Of a DNA stretch of 64,000 nt, positions 1 through 8,997 are shown piece after piece (the first letter of the stretch is position 1; the number at the start of each line of letters is the position of its first letter). Below the pieces are notes generated by a model. The model saw only the letters and a list, made by a program, of their open reading frames with translations, did no database searches and was not told the DNA's origin. This DNA is from VRUE01 sp963725085 (lineage in GTDB: Bacteria > Actinomycetota > Thermoleophilia > Solirubrobacterales > 70-9). Location: NCBI GenBank assembly GCA_963725085.1, contig CAVRXM010000005.1, positions 434,001 through 498,000 on the forward strand, in the 5' to 3' direction. Position numbers and translations under genes: made by a program.

Positions 1-1065
1 CTCGACCGCGACATGGCGCGGCGCCAGCTCGGCCACGGGCGCGGCGGCCGGATGAAGATCGAGACCGACACGGTCGAGATCCGCTCCGGCGTCCGCCACG
101 GGCGGACGCTCGGCAGCCCGATCGCGGTCCTGGTCGCAAACCGGGACTACGCCAACTGGGAGGAGCGGATGAACCCGTGGCCGGTCGACGCCGAGATCGA
201 CGAGGTCCACCTGCCGCGGCCGGGCCACGCCGACCTCGTCGGCGCCCAGAAATACGGCCACACCGACATCCGAAACGTGCTCGAGCGGGCGAGCGCCCGC
301 GAGACCGCCGCCCGGGTCGCCGCCGGCTCGATCGCCCGCGGATTCCTCGCCTCTCTCGGCGTCGGCGTCTACAGCCATGTCACCCAGATCGCCTCGGTCC
401 GCGCCGCCGAGCGCGAGGACCTGGCGCCGGAGGACTTCGCCGAGGTCGACGAGGACCCGGTCCGCTGCCTCGACCCGGAGGCGAGCGCGGCGATGGTCGA
501 GGAGATCAACCGCCTCCGCAAGGCAAACGAGAGCCTCGGCGGGACCTTCGAGGTGCGGGTCTTCGGGCTCGTCCCCGGGCTCGGCTCCCACATCTCCTGG
601 GAGGACCGGCTCGACGGTCGCCTCGCCGGCGCGGTCGCCTCGATCCAATCGGTCAAGGGCGTCTCGATCGGCGAGGCGTGGGACGTGGCCGGGCGGCCGG
701 GATCCGAGGCCCACGACGAGATCTTCTGGTCGAAGGAGCGCGGCTACCACCGCGAGACCAACCACGCCGGCGGCCTCGAGGGCGGGATGACCAACGGCCA
801 GCCGCTCTCGGTGCGGGCCGCGATCAAGCCGATCTCGACCCTGACCAAGCCGCTGCGCTCGGTCGACACCGAGACGAAGGAGCCCGCGCAGGCGCTCCGC
901 GAGCGGACCGACTCGACGGTGGTCCCGGCCGCCGCCGTCGTCGCCGAGGCGATGGTCTGCCTGACGCTCGCCCGCTGCTACCGCGAGAAGTTCGGCGGCG
1001 ACCACATCGACGACGTGCTGGCCGCGCTCGAGGCCTACAAGCAACGCATCGACTGGCGTGGGTGA
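1..1065 (+). CDS. aroC: Chorismate synthase, N-terminus outside the window
   Basis: Chorismate synthase makes chorismate from EPSP with reduced FMN, the last shikimate-pathway step. The reading frame is open from the first base, and about 45 N-terminal residues are missing because the gene begins upstream. Family signatures seen: GHTDIRNVLERASARETAAR (the R-x-S-x-RETA flavin-binding segment), the GTFEVRVFGLVPGLGSHI block, and NHAGGLEGGMTNGQPLSVRA followed by KPIST near the C-terminus. It stops at TGA 1063-1065, 93 bases before the likely start of the next gene, and leads an aroC-aroKB-aroQ-pepQ cluster in the order known from mycobacteria. The first ATG (position 13) is internal, not the true start. 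Confidence 0.96.
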   Translation, partial: LDRDMARRQLGHGRGGRMKIETDTVEIRSGVRHGRTLGSPIAVLVANRDYANWEERMNPWPVDAEIDEVHLPRPGHADLVGAQKYGHTDIRNVLERASARETAARVAAGSIARGFLASLGVGVYSHVTQIASVRAAEREDLAPEDFAEVDEDPVRCLDPEASAAMVEEINRLRKANESLGGTFEVRVFGLVPGLGSHISWEDRLDGRLAGAVASIQSVKGVSIGEAWDVAGRPGSEAHDEIFWSKERGYHRETNHAGGLEGGMTNGQPLSVRAAIKPISTLTKPLRSVDTETKEPAQALRERTDSTVVPAAAVVAEAMVCLTLARCYREKFGGDHIDDVLAALEAYKQRIDWRG

Positions 1066-1158
1066 TGGAGAGTGGGCCACCCCCGGACGCGGGAGCGCGG
1101 GCGCGAGATTTCCGGGTTCGATGAGTGCGCCCGCGCGGGAGCAGAGGAGGTGGCCCCT

Positions 1159-2709
1159 GTGATAGAGCGGGAGCAGAGCAGGCGGCCGGCAATCGTCTTC
1201 ATCGGCTTTATGGGGGCGGGCAAGTCCCAGGCCCTGAGGGCGGCGGCGGCGGCCGGATTCGAGACGACCGAGACCGACGAGCTGCTCGAGCGCGATCTCG
1301 GCTCGACGATCTCGGAATTCTTCGAGAGCGACGGGGAGGCCGCCTTCAGGGAACGCGAGAGCGAGGTCGTCGGCGCCCTGCTCGAGAGCGCCGACGGCGG
1401 GGCGATCGCGCTCGGCGGCGGCAGCGTCCTCTCCGAGCGGGTCCGCGACGCGCTCGGACGCCACACCGTCGTCCTGTTGCCGGTCGATGCCGAGGGCGCC
1501 TGGCAGCGGGCCTCGGGCGGCAACCGGCCGCTGGCCCGCGACCGCGCCGAGTTCGATGCGCTCCACCGCGAGCGGGCGCCCCTCTACGAGAGCCTCGCCG
1601 ACGCGGTCGTGATCAGCGCGACCCCGCGCGGCACCGCGGCCGCGATCCCCGCGATAGCCGCCCTCTCCGATCTGCCGCAGGGAACCCGGCTGATCTGGGC
1701 GGCCAGCTCCTCGGGCGCCTACCCCGTCTACGTCGGCCGCGGCCTGCTCGACTCGGCCTGGTGGCCGCTCGACGGCCGGCGCTTCTGCGTCACCGATGCC
1801 TCCGTCGGGCCGCTGTTCGCCGACCGCCTCGACCCGCTCGAGGCGCGGATCGAGGTCGTCCCCGGAGAGGGCACGAAGACCCTGTCCGAGGCGGAGGGCG
1901 TGCTGCGCGAGCTCGCCCGCGCCGGGATGAACCGGGAGGACCACCTGGTCGCGCTCGGCGGCGGGGTCGTGGGGGACCTGGCGGGCTTCTGCGCCCACAC
2001 CTACCAGCGCGGCGTGCCCGTCGTCCAGGTTCCGACAACGCTGGTCGCCCAGGTCGACTCCGCCTACGGCGGCAAGACCGGGGTCGACCTGCCGGAGGGC
2101 AAGAACTACGCCGGCGCCTACCACCTGCCCGCCGCCGTCATCTCCGACACCGACACCCTCTCGACGCTCCCCGGGGAGGAGCTGCGCGCGGGCTTCGTCG
2201 AGGTGCTGAAGACCGGGCTGCTCGCCGGCGGCGAGCTCTGGGAGCGGGTCCGCGCGATCGAGACCATCGACCCGGCGCAGCTCGAGGACGTCGTCTTCGC
2301 CTGCGCCCGCTACAAGTGCGAGGTCGTCGCCGCCGACGAGCGCGACGCCGGCCTCCGCGCCGTGCTCAACCTCGGCCACACCGTCGGCCACGCGATCGAG
2401 GCGGCGAGCGGGTACTCGCGATACCGGCACGGTGAGGCGATCGGGCTCGGGCTGCTGGCGGCGCTCCGGCTCTCCGACGCGCCGGAGCTCCGCGTCGAGG
2501 TCGAGGCGATCCTTGGCCGGCATGGCCTCCCGGTCGAGCTCGCGCCCGAGGTCGAGGTCGACGCCGTCCTCGAGGCGCTCGAGCGGGACAAGAAGCGGAC
2601 CGCCGAGGGGGTCGCGTTCGTCCTCCTCCAGACCCCCGGCGAGCCTCGGGTCGGGCAGCTCCTCGATCCGGCTAAGGTCAGGGCCGCCGTGGAGGAGCTA
2701 CTCGCATGA
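1159..2709 (+). CDS. aroKB: Fused shikimate kinase / 3-dehydroquinate synthase
   Basis: One 516-residue polypeptide joins two shikimate-pathway enzymes. Residues about 10-165 are shikimate kinase: Walker A GFMGAGKS, shikimate-binding ALGGGS, and the lid arginine region GGNRPLA. Residues about 185-515 are the NAD- and metal-dependent 3-dehydroquinate synthase: LVALGGGVVGDLAGF, PTTLVAQVDSAYGGKTGVD, the ligand region GFVEVLKTG, and LNLGHTVGHAIE with RHGEAIGLG. An upstream GTG at 1072 is in frame, but I choose GTG 1159 because GAGGAGG at 1144-1150 sits 8 bases before it and the kinase fold starts just after. Most bacteria encode the two as separate genes; the fusion keeps both catalytic sets intact. 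Confidence 0.95.
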   Translation: MIEREQSRRPAIVFIGFMGAGKSQALRAAAAAGFETTETDELLERDLGSTISEFFESDGEAAFRERESEVVGALLESADGGAIALGGGSVLSERVRDALGRHTVVLLPVDAEGAWQRASGGNRPLARDRAEFDALHRERAPLYESLADAVVISATPRGTAAAIPAIAALSDLPQGTRLIWAASSSGAYPVYVGRGLLDSAWWPLDGRRFCVTDASVGPLFADRLDPLEARIEVVPGEGTKTLSEAEGVLRELARAGMNREDHLVALGGGVVGDLAGFCAHTYQRGVPVVQVPTTLVAQVDSAYGGKTGVDLPEGKNYAGAYHLPAAVISDTDTLSTLPGEELRAGFVEVLKTGLLAGGELWERVRAIETIDPAQLEDVVFACARYKCEVVAADERDAGLRAVLNLGHTVGHAIEAASGYSRYRHGEAIGLGLLAALRLSDAPELRVEVEAILGRHGLPVELAPEVEVDAVLEALERDKKRTAEGVAFVLLQTPGEPRVGQLLDPAKVRAAVEELLA

Positions 2710-3161
2710 CCGGCCCACATAACCGCGTCGCCGTCCTGCACGGGGTCAATTTCGACGTCCTCGACCGCCGCGACCCCGACATCTACGGCGGCCTCTCGCT
2801 CGACGAGCTCGAGCGCAGGATCGGCGGCTGGGCCCGGGAGCTGGATCTCGAGACGACCTTCTTCCAGACCAACTCGGAGGGCGAGTTCGTCGAGTACCTG
2901 CACCGCCTTCCCGACCTCTGCGACGCGGTCGTGATCAACGCCGGCGCCTGGACCCACTACAGCCGGGCGATCGCCGACGCCCTCGACGTCGCCAGGCTGC
3001 CCGCGGTCGAGGTCCACATCTCCGACGTCGAGTCGCGCGACGACTGGCGCCGGGTCTCGGTCTTCGACGGGCTCGTGCTCGAGAAGATCTCCGGCAAGGG
3101 CCCCGACGGCTACCGGGACGCGCTGGCGACGATCGCGCGCGAGCTGGACGGCGAGCCGTGA
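2706..3161 (+). CDS. aroQ: Type II 3-dehydroquinate dehydratase, divergent active-site loop
   Basis: Predicted dodecameric type II dehydroquinase (3-dehydroquinate to 3-dehydroshikimate), 151 residues, the usual length. The start ATG overlaps the aroKB stop by four bases (ATGA), so translation is probably coupled. The catalytic Asn and Tyr of the family are retained (VNFD and DPDIYGG), as is the substrate-binding EVHISDVESRDDWRR block with its His and Arg. The first motif is unusual: most members read NGPNLN where this protein reads HGVNFD, changing the first Asn and the Pro. The pathway context makes the function very likely despite the divergence. Confidence 0.88.
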   Translation: MTGPHNRVAVLHGVNFDVLDRRDPDIYGGLSLDELERRIGGWARELDLETTFFQTNSEGEFVEYLHRLPDLCDAVVINAGAWTHYSRAIADALDVARLPAVEVHISDVESRDDWRRVSVFDGLVLEKISGKGPDGYRDALATIARELDGEP

Positions 3162-4223
3162 GCGCGGAGCGAGGCGACCGCCTCGCCGGGCTCGTCGCCG
3201 AGCGCGAGCTCGACTTCATGGTCGTCACCGAGATGGTCAACGTCCGTTACCTGACCGGCTTCACCGGCACCAACGGAGCCTGCGTGTGCGGCGCGCAGAC
3301 GCGACTGTTCCTGACCGACTTCCGATACACGGAGCGCGCCGAGGCCGAGGTCGACGGCTGGGACGCCATCACCATCGAGGACGACTGGCTGGGTGGGATC
3401 GCCTCGCGCCTCTCGGGCAGGGCCGGGTTCGAGGACGAGCACCTCTCGGTCCGGACGATGAAGCGGCTCGAGGAGAAACTGCCCGATGGAGTCGAGCTCG
3501 TCGCCGCCGGCGGGGACGTCGAGAAGCTGCGGCGGGTGAAGGACGCCGCGCGAGCTGGAGGCGATCGCGGCGGCCTCGGAGATCGCCGACGACGTCTGGC
3601 GCTGGAGCCTCGAGCGCGGCCTCGGAGGGCGAAGCGAGCGCGACATCGCCCGCGCCACCGAAGCGCGGATCCGCGAGCTCGGCGGCGAGCCGTCTTTTCC
3701 GGCGATCGTCGCCTCCGGCCCGAACGGTGCCCTCCCACACGCCGAGCCGGGCGAGCACGAGGTCAGCGAGGGGGAGCTCGTCGTCTTCGACATGGGCGCG
3801 AAGCTCGACGAGCTACTGCTCGGACGGGACCCGGACCTTCGCCGTCGGCGAGCCCGGCGAGCGGGCGCGCGAGGTCTACGAGTTGGTCCTCGGCGCCCAG
3901 CAGGCGGCGCTCGACGCCGTCCGCGCCGGTGTCGGCGGCGAGGCGCTTGACGAGGTCGCGCGCGAGCTCCGATCGAGGCAGCGGGCTACGGCGAGAGGTT
4001 CGGCCACGGCCTCGGGCACGGAGTCGGGCTCGAGGTCCACGAGGGCCCGCGCGTCTCGCGCCGCTCCGAGGACGTCCTCGCCGCCGGCGAAGTCGTCACG
4101 ATCGAGCCCGGCGTCTACCTGCCGGGCGAGCTCGGGGTCAGGATCGAGGACCTCGTCGTCGTCACCGAGGACGGCCACGACAATCTCAGCAGCCTCCCCA
4201 AGGACCTGCAGATCGTCGACTAG
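3158..4223 (+). CDS. pepQ: Xaa-Pro peptidase (M24 family), three frameshifts
   Basis: Creatinase-fold metallopeptidase that removes residues next to proline. GTG 3158 overlaps the aroQ stop (GTGA). The N-terminal domain reads FMVVTEMVNVRYLTGFTGTN. The M24 domain is recovered only by switching frames near 3548, 3823 and 3970. It then shows all five metal ligands: Asp in VVFDMGAK, Asp in SDGTRTF, His in GHGLGHGVGLEVHEGP, Glu in TIEPGVYL and Glu in GVRIEDLVV. The breaks are single-base and the sequence is otherwise conserved throughout, so indel errors are more likely than a true pseudogene. The gene follows aroQ, as pepQ does in mycobacteria, and its last four bases overlap the convergent M42 peptidase gene. 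Confidence 0.85.
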
Positions 4224-5269
4224 CGGCTGAGGTCGACGCCCTCGACCAAGCTCTCGGCGAAGGCGGCGATCAGCGCGACCGTCGCCTCGACGTCGCCGAG
4301 GTCGACCATCTCGACCGGAGAGTGCATGTAGCGAAGCGGGATCGAGACGAGCCCGGTCGGCACACCGGAGCGCGAGATCTGGATCGCGTCGGCGTCGGTG
4401 CCGGTGGTGCGGCCGCTGGCCTCGATCGTGTGCTCGATCTCGGCCGCCTCGGCCGCCTCGACCAGAAGCTCGAAGACCTTCGGCGAGAGGGTCGAGCCGC
4501 GCCCGATCACGGGGCCCGAGCCGAGCGGATGGCTGCCCAGCTGTTTCTCGTCGACGCCGGGGGCGTCGGTCGCGTGGGTGACGTCGATCGCGACCGCGAG
4601 GTCGGGCCGCACCTCGAAGGCCGCGGTCCGCGCGCCGTGGGTGCCGATCTCCTCCTGGACCGCGGCGACCGCGGCGAAGCTGCCGCGAAGGGTGCCGCGC
4701 TCGTGGCAGCGACGCAGCGCCTCCAGCGCGATGTAGGAGCCGAGCCGGTTGTCCATCGAGCGCGAGACGAGCCGGTCGCCGGCGACCTCGACCGGCTCGG
4801 CTGCGATCACGACCGGGTCGCCGATCCGGACCATTTCCGCCGCCTCATCGCGGTCGGCGGCGCCGACGTCGATGTGAAGCGCTTTCAGCTCGACCACCTT
4901 CTTGCGCTGGTCGGGCTCGAGCAGGTGGATCGGTTTGCGGCCTACAACGCCCGGGACGACATCGTCGCGGGTGCGGATCTCGATCCGCTGGCCGACCAGG
5001 ATCTGCGGGTCCCAGCCCCCGATCGATGTGAACCACAGAAAGCCCTGCTCGTCGATGTGCGTGACCGCGAGACCGATCTCGTCGATGTGGCCGACGACGG
5101 CGAGGAGCGGGGAGGCCTCGCCGACTCTCGCGATCGAGGAGCCGAGCCCGTCCGTGGTCACCTCGGCGAACGAGGCCTCCTCGCGCCAGACGTCGGCGGC
5201 CGGCGCCTCGTGGCCGGAGGGCGCGGCAACACGCAGCAGCTTGTCGAGGAATGCAGGTGTTTCGGCCAT
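4220..5269 (-). CDS. M42 family dinuclear-metal aminopeptidase
   Basis: Cytoplasmic aminopeptidase of the M42 (glutamyl aminopeptidase/TET) family, 349 residues, full length. Metal ligands and catalytic residues in order: His and Asp of VVGHIDEIG, Asp of RSMDNRLGSY, the catalytic Glu pair of VQEEIGTHGA, Asp of VAIDVTHATD, and the C-terminal His of LRYMHSPVE. The start is ATG near a purine-rich stretch upstream of 5269. It is convergent with pepQ, with the two stops overlapping, and divergent from the SDR gene at 5330. M42 proteins are sometimes misannotated as endoglucanases; nothing here suggests glycan cleavage. Confidence 0.92.
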   Translation of the reverse strand: MAETPAFLDKLLRVAAPSGHEAPAADVWREEASFAEVTTDGLGSSIARVGEASPLLAVVGHIDEIGLAVTHIDEQGFLWFTSIGGWDPQILVGQRIEIRTRDDVVPGVVGRKPIHLLEPDQRKKVVELKALHIDVGAADRDEAAEMVRIGDPVVIAAEPVEVAGDRLVSRSMDNRLGSYIALEALRRCHERGTLRGSFAAVAAVQEEIGTHGARTAAFEVRPDLAVAIDVTHATDAPGVDEKQLGSHPLGSGPVIGRGSTLSPKVFELLVEAAEAAEIEHTIEASGRTTGTDADAIQISRSGVPTGLVSIPLRYMHSPVEMVDLGDVEATVALIAAFAESLVEGVDLSR

Positions 5270-5329
5270 GGAGTCGCGCAGTATGTCGGCTTGAAAGGTC
5301 TGCGTTTACAGAAGTTTCGAATACCGTTG

Positions 5330-6149
5330 ATGCCGATGGCCCAGATTCACAGTCCGACCGCCCTCGTGACCGGCGCCTCGAGCGGGATCGGCGAGGCAAC
5401 CGCACGACGACTTGCCCGCGAGTCCGGGGGCGAGCCTCATCCTCGTCGCGCGCCGTGAGGACCGGCTCCGGGCGCTGGCCGAATCGCTGCCGTGTCCGGC
5501 GACCTACGTCGCAGCCGACCTCACCGACGACGACGCCCCCACCCGCGTCCGCGACCACCTCGCCGAGCACCACGGCGGCAGGCTGAATCTGCTGGTCAAC
5601 AATGCCGGCGCCTCCTGGCGCGCCACCTTCGCCGAGGGCGGCCATCCGAACGCCCAGCGCCATATGGAGCTCAATTTCGACGCCGTCCTGCGGCTGACCG
5701 AGGCACTGCTGCCGATCCTCCGCGCCTCGGCCCCGAGCGCGATCGTCAACGTCGCCAGCACCGCCGGCCGGGTGGCGCGCGCCCGCACCGGGTCCTACTC
5801 GGCGAGCAAGTTCGCGCTGATCGGGTGGAACGACGCCCTCTACTCGGAGGAGCGCGGCAGCGGGGTCCACGTCGGCCTGGTCCTACCGGGGTTCATCGCC
5901 ACCGAGGGCTTCCCCGCCACCGAGCTGCGTGAACGGGCCGTGACCCGCTGGATGGTCTCGAAGCCCGAGAACGTCGCAGAGGCGATCGTCGAGACCGGCC
6001 TGCGGGGGAAGGCCGAGCGCTATGTCCCGCGGCCCTACGCGCTGGCGGCGGTCGCCCGCATCCTCGCGCCCGGGCTGGTGCGCCGGGTCCTCGCCGGCGG
6101 CAACGCCGATGCCCTGACGACGAGCACCGCGGCAGAATCGAACGAGTAG
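5330..6149 (+). CDS. Short-chain dehydrogenase/reductase, one frameshift
   Basis: Classical SDR of unknown substrate, about 270 residues after repair. The N-terminus has the NAD(P)-binding TGASSGIGEA motif. The frame then breaks in a run of five G near 5427-5431: removing one G restores ARESGASLILVARRED. The remainder has LLVNNAGASW, the catalytic Ser region NVASTAGR and the Y-x-x-x-K of SYSASKFALIGW. The C-terminal part (MVSKPENVAEAI) resembles SDRs that act on lipid or fatty-acyl-type substrates, but this is only an impression. The homopolymer position of the break favours a sequencing error. Confidence 0.85.
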
Positions 6150-6157
6150 CGCCGGGC

Positions 6158-6680
6158 TCAGGTCCCGCTGAAGCGGGAGGGCGTCAGCTTGCAGTAGTGG
6201 AACGAGAAGATCGAGCTGACGTTGTTGGCGGCGTTGGCGCTGCGTTCGGCCCGGATCGCTTCGTGGTTCGCCTTGACCCGGTTGCCCTGCTTCAGGGCCT
6301 TGCCGATCTTGCCCAGGTTGACCTTGACCGTGTCGAGGAAGCCGAACCACTTGACGAGCCTGGCGTCGTCGGCGGGCGGGCGGGCGACCGCTTCGATCTG
6401 CTTGATCGTATTGCCGAAGGCGGCCGAGGCGCGCATGAACTGATTCCCGGCCGGGCGCGAGCTTGTCGGCCTTCACTTTGTCCTTGGCGCCCTTGAGGAT
6501 CCGCGTGTTCGCTTCCGTGTTCGCCTGGCAGATCGGCTCGACGGCGGTGACGTATTCGGCGCGGGTCGGTTCGGGAGGCAGGACCGGCGTCGCGGCATGG
6601 GCGACGCCCGCAAACAGCGTCGCGGCACCGAGCGCAGCGAGTATCCCCGGCGTTCCTCTCACAGTTGCCCCTGCGGACAT
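6158..6680 (-). CDS. Secreted protein of unknown function, one frameshift
   Basis: A signal peptide (LAALGAATLFAGVAHAATP) precedes a short, Lys- and Ala-rich, mainly helical domain: EPICQANTEANTRILKGA, then, after a break near 6440-6460, the second half with KQIEAVARPPADDARL and FHYCKLTPSRFSGT at the end. A single extra base in CCGGG explains the break. Two cysteines (PICQ and HYCK) could form a disulfide. I do not recognise the family. The start (ATG, 6678-6680) lies only 19 bases from the divergent cyclase gene. Confidence 0.6.
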
Positions 6681-6699
6681 AGATTACGTAACACCCGAA

Positions 6700-8022
6700 A
6701 TGGACGCCAGTACCACCTACGCCGACTCGGGCGGTCTCAGCATCGCCTACAGGACATTCGGCGAGGGCGAGATCGACCTCGTCGTCGTCCCCGGCTTCGT
6801 CACCCATGTCGAGCTGATCGAGGAGCACCCGCTGCCCGCTCGCTTCATGCGCCGCCTCGCGACTTTCGCGCGGGTGATCACCTACGACAAGCGCGGGCAG
6901 GGGCTGTCCGACCGCCCCGCGGCCCCGCCGACGCTCGAAAACTCGATGGACGACCTCCACGCCGTGCTCGATGCAGCCGAATCCGAGAAGACCGTGGTGG
7001 TAGGTGTCTCCGAGGGGGGGCCGATGTCGATGCTGTTTGCGGCGACCTACCCCGAGCGGGTCTCTTCGCTGGTCCTCTACGGCACCTACGCGAAGATGGT
7101 CGAGAGCCCCGACTACCCGCATGGTGTCCCGAACTCGGCCCTTGACCGCTGGGGAGAGCTGATGCGACAGGACTGGGGCGGACCAGTCGGCGTCCACCTC
7201 TGGGCCCCGACAATGGATGGCGACGCCGAGTTCACGGAATGGTGGGGACGCCTGCTCAGGCAGGGGACCAGCCCCGCCGGCGCGCTTGCCCTGGTCGACC
7301 TCTACCGCGAGCTCGACGTTCGCTCGGTCCTCTCCAGCATTTCGGCCCCGACGCTGATCCTCCATCGCAGCGAGGACAGGATCGTCCGTGTCGATCAGGC
7401 CAGGTACCTCGCTGAGCACATTCGCGGGGCGCGGTACGTCGAACTGCCCGGCAAGGATCACCTGATCTGGGTCGGGGACCAGGACGCGATCCTCGCCGAG
7501 GCCGAAGAGTTCCTGCTGGGCAGCCATCTCGGGCCCGAGCCCGAACGCGCCCTGGCGACGGTCCTGTTCACCGACATCGTCGGCTCGACCGAAAGAGCGG
7601 CCGAGCTCGGCGACCGGCGCTGGCGCGACCTGATCGAGCGCCACGACGCAATCGTCCGCCGCCAGCTCCAGGTCCACCGCGGCCGCGAGGTGAAGACGAT
7701 GGGCGACGGCTTCCTCGCCACCTTCGACGGCCCGGCTCGGGCAATCCGATGCGCCGCGGCGGTTCGCGAGGAGCTCGCCGCCATCGGCCTCGAGATCCGG
7801 GTCGGCATCCACACCGGAGAGGTCGAGCTGGTCGGCGACGACGTCAGCGGTATGGCGGTCAACATCGGCGCCCGGATCGGCGCCCTCGCCGGAGCCGGCG
7901 AGCTGCTCGTCTCGAGCACGGTCAGGGAGCTGGTCGTCGGCTCCGGCCTCGAGTTCGACGATCGCGGCCCCCACACCCTGAAGGGCGCGCCCGGCGAGTG
8001 GCGCCTGTTTGCGGTGGCCTAG
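6700..8022 (+). CDS. Alpha/beta-hydrolase fused to class III nucleotidyl cyclase
   Basis: A 440-residue two-domain protein. Residues about 1-270 are an alpha/beta hydrolase: oxyanion region VVVPGFVTH, nucleophile elbow GVSEGGPM, acid region ILHRSEDRIV, and His in GKDHLIW. Residues about 285-440 are a class III adenylate/guanylate cyclase homology domain with ATVLFTDIVGSTERA (first metal Asp), EVKTMGDGFLATF (second metal Asp), and VGIHTGEVEL. No membrane segment is visible, so it is probably cytosolic. This architecture is known in actinobacteria; the hydrolase part may sense or process a ligand that sets cyclic-nucleotide output (inference). Start chosen at ATG 6700, just before the conserved TYADSGGLSIAY. 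A close paralog lies at 57362. Confidence 0.9.
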   Translation: MDASTTYADSGGLSIAYRTFGEGEIDLVVVPGFVTHVELIEEHPLPARFMRRLATFARVITYDKRGQGLSDRPAAPPTLENSMDDLHAVLDAAESEKTVVVGVSEGGPMSMLFAATYPERVSSLVLYGTYAKMVESPDYPHGVPNSALDRWGELMRQDWGGPVGVHLWAPTMDGDAEFTEWWGRLLRQGTSPAGALALVDLYRELDVRSVLSSISAPTLILHRSEDRIVRVDQARYLAEHIRGARYVELPGKDHLIWVGDQDAILAEAEEFLLGSHLGPEPERALATVLFTDIVGSTERAAELGDRRWRDLIERHDAIVRRQLQVHRGREVKTMGDGFLATFDGPARAIRCAAAVREELAAIGLEIRVGIHTGEVELVGDDVSGMAVNIGARIGALAGAGELLVSSTVRELVVGSGLEFDDRGPHTLKGAPGEWRLFAVA

Positions 8023-8040
8023 CTGACCCGCCCACACACC

Positions 8041-8247
8041 TTGGTTGACACCTGAACCAGGCATCCGGGCCCTCCCAGAGGCTTGGTGGATTCGACGCCC
8101 CAAGCAAGGAGGACCCGGATGAAGGTTCACGGTAACGCCGCTCTCGGACCAGCGAGACGTTTGGCCCTGGCCAAAGCGATCCAGTCGGGGATGACGTTGA
8201 GGGCGGCAGCTGCCGCCCTCAACGTCGCGCCGGGGGCACTGAACTGA
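8041..8247 (+). mobile_element. IS481-like insertion sequence remnant (left end plus 5' of transposase)
   Basis: From ATG 8119, preceded by AAGGAGGA, an open stretch of 42 codons encodes the typical start of IS481-family transposases (MKVHGNAALGPARR, then a helix-turn-helix with AIQSGMTLRAAAAALNV). It stops abruptly at TGA near 8247 and the catalytic DDE part is absent. The 70-80 bases upstream (beginning TTGGTTGACACC) look like the untranslated left end of such an element. The remnant abuts the tail of an unrelated secreted-protein gene, so insertion and later deletion probably removed that gene's 5' half. Confidence 0.6.
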
Positions 8248-8435
8248 AGAAGCGGGTCGCGGTCGGGGCCAACGGCAGCTTCGAAGGCTCCGGACCGGGC
8301 GATTACGCAGGCGAACGCATCTCCGTCGGCGGCCGCCTTCTCGACGATGGGCGCCGGGCGCGGGGCTGGTTCCTCGTCGACAACGGCGGCTGCCTGACCG
8401 AACGCACTCGATGGACCGCGAAGCTGGGCGGATGA
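8248..8435 (+). pseudogene. C-terminal fragment of a secreted-protein gene
   Basis: An open frame of about 60 codons without a start, beginning KKRVAVGANGSFEGSG and ending RTRWTAKLGG at TGA 8433-8435. Its spacing of Gly-, Arg- and Cys-containing segments (RRARGWFLVDNGGC) matches the C-terminal half of the intact gene that follows (RRKPAGTLKIS and GTCRSGVLHW), so it looks like a paralog. Its stop overlaps the ATG of that gene by four bases (ATGA), suggesting they once formed a coupled pair. The 5' part has been replaced by the IS481-like remnant. Confidence 0.5.
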
Positions 8436-8986
8436 GGCGACCGCGACTATGCCCCCGGGTCCTCGCCGGCTGCTGTTGCGCACTCGCCCTGCTCTCGATC
8501 GCAGGGCCGGCGATGGCCAGGGGGCGCGAGGATCTCTATTTCGGCCCGATCAACCAGGTGGATCTTCCGGGTCCCGGCGCCCGCAACGAAGGGACCATCG
8601 AATTGTCCGTCTACAGGCAGCACCGCCACGACGGCGGGGCGACGGCGCAGGTTGCCTCGATCAAGATCGTCGACGTCAACCTTCACTGCGAAGACGGCTC
8701 GTGGGTCGGCGCCGGGCTCCCACGAGGAGGCAAGAACACGGTCATCTTCAATGCCGGCAACCCGCTGTACATCAAGGGCGGGAAGTTCGCCGAACCCAGG
8801 GGCTTCTCCGCCGAAGGGGAACCCGTCGCGATCAAGGGGACCGTCTCGAGACGGAAGCCGGCCGGAACGCTGAAGATCTCGCTTCATCTCCCGCCCCAGG
8901 AACCCGAAATAGTCGGCGAACCGAAACGGGTGCCCGGGACCTGCCGAAGCGGCGTGCTGCACTGGAGCGCGAGCCGGACCCACTAA
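8432..8986 (+). CDS. Secreted protein of unknown function
   Basis: A signal peptide (arginine-rich start, then CCCALALLSIAGPAMA) precedes about 150 residues predicted to be beta-rich: YFGPINQV, NLHCEDGSWVGAG, FNAGNPLYIKGGKF, GTLKISLHLPP, and a terminal GTCRSGVLHW. Two conserved-looking cysteines flank the domain. ATG 8432 is preferred over the in-frame ATG 8411 because it starts directly at the signal peptide and overlaps the upstream stop. No family recognised, but the fragment just upstream and this protein appear to be duplicates. Confidence 0.65.
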   Translation: MRRPRLCPRVLAGCCCALALLSIAGPAMARGREDLYFGPINQVDLPGPGARNEGTIELSVYRQHRHDGGATAQVASIKIVDVNLHCEDGSWVGAGLPRGGKNTVIFNAGNPLYIKGGKFAEPRGFSAEGEPVAIKGTVSRRKPAGTLKISLHLPPQEPEIVGEPKRVPGTCRSGVLHWSASRTH

Positions 8987-8997
8987 GGTTCTGCGCC

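Noticed and set aside
177..1124. A long rightward frame overlapping aroC in another frame, rich in Arg, Pro and Gly
   Set aside because: Shadow of the real gene, an effect of high GC. Many similar long frames occur opposite aroKB, recN, nadK, MFS and pyrG and were all dropped.
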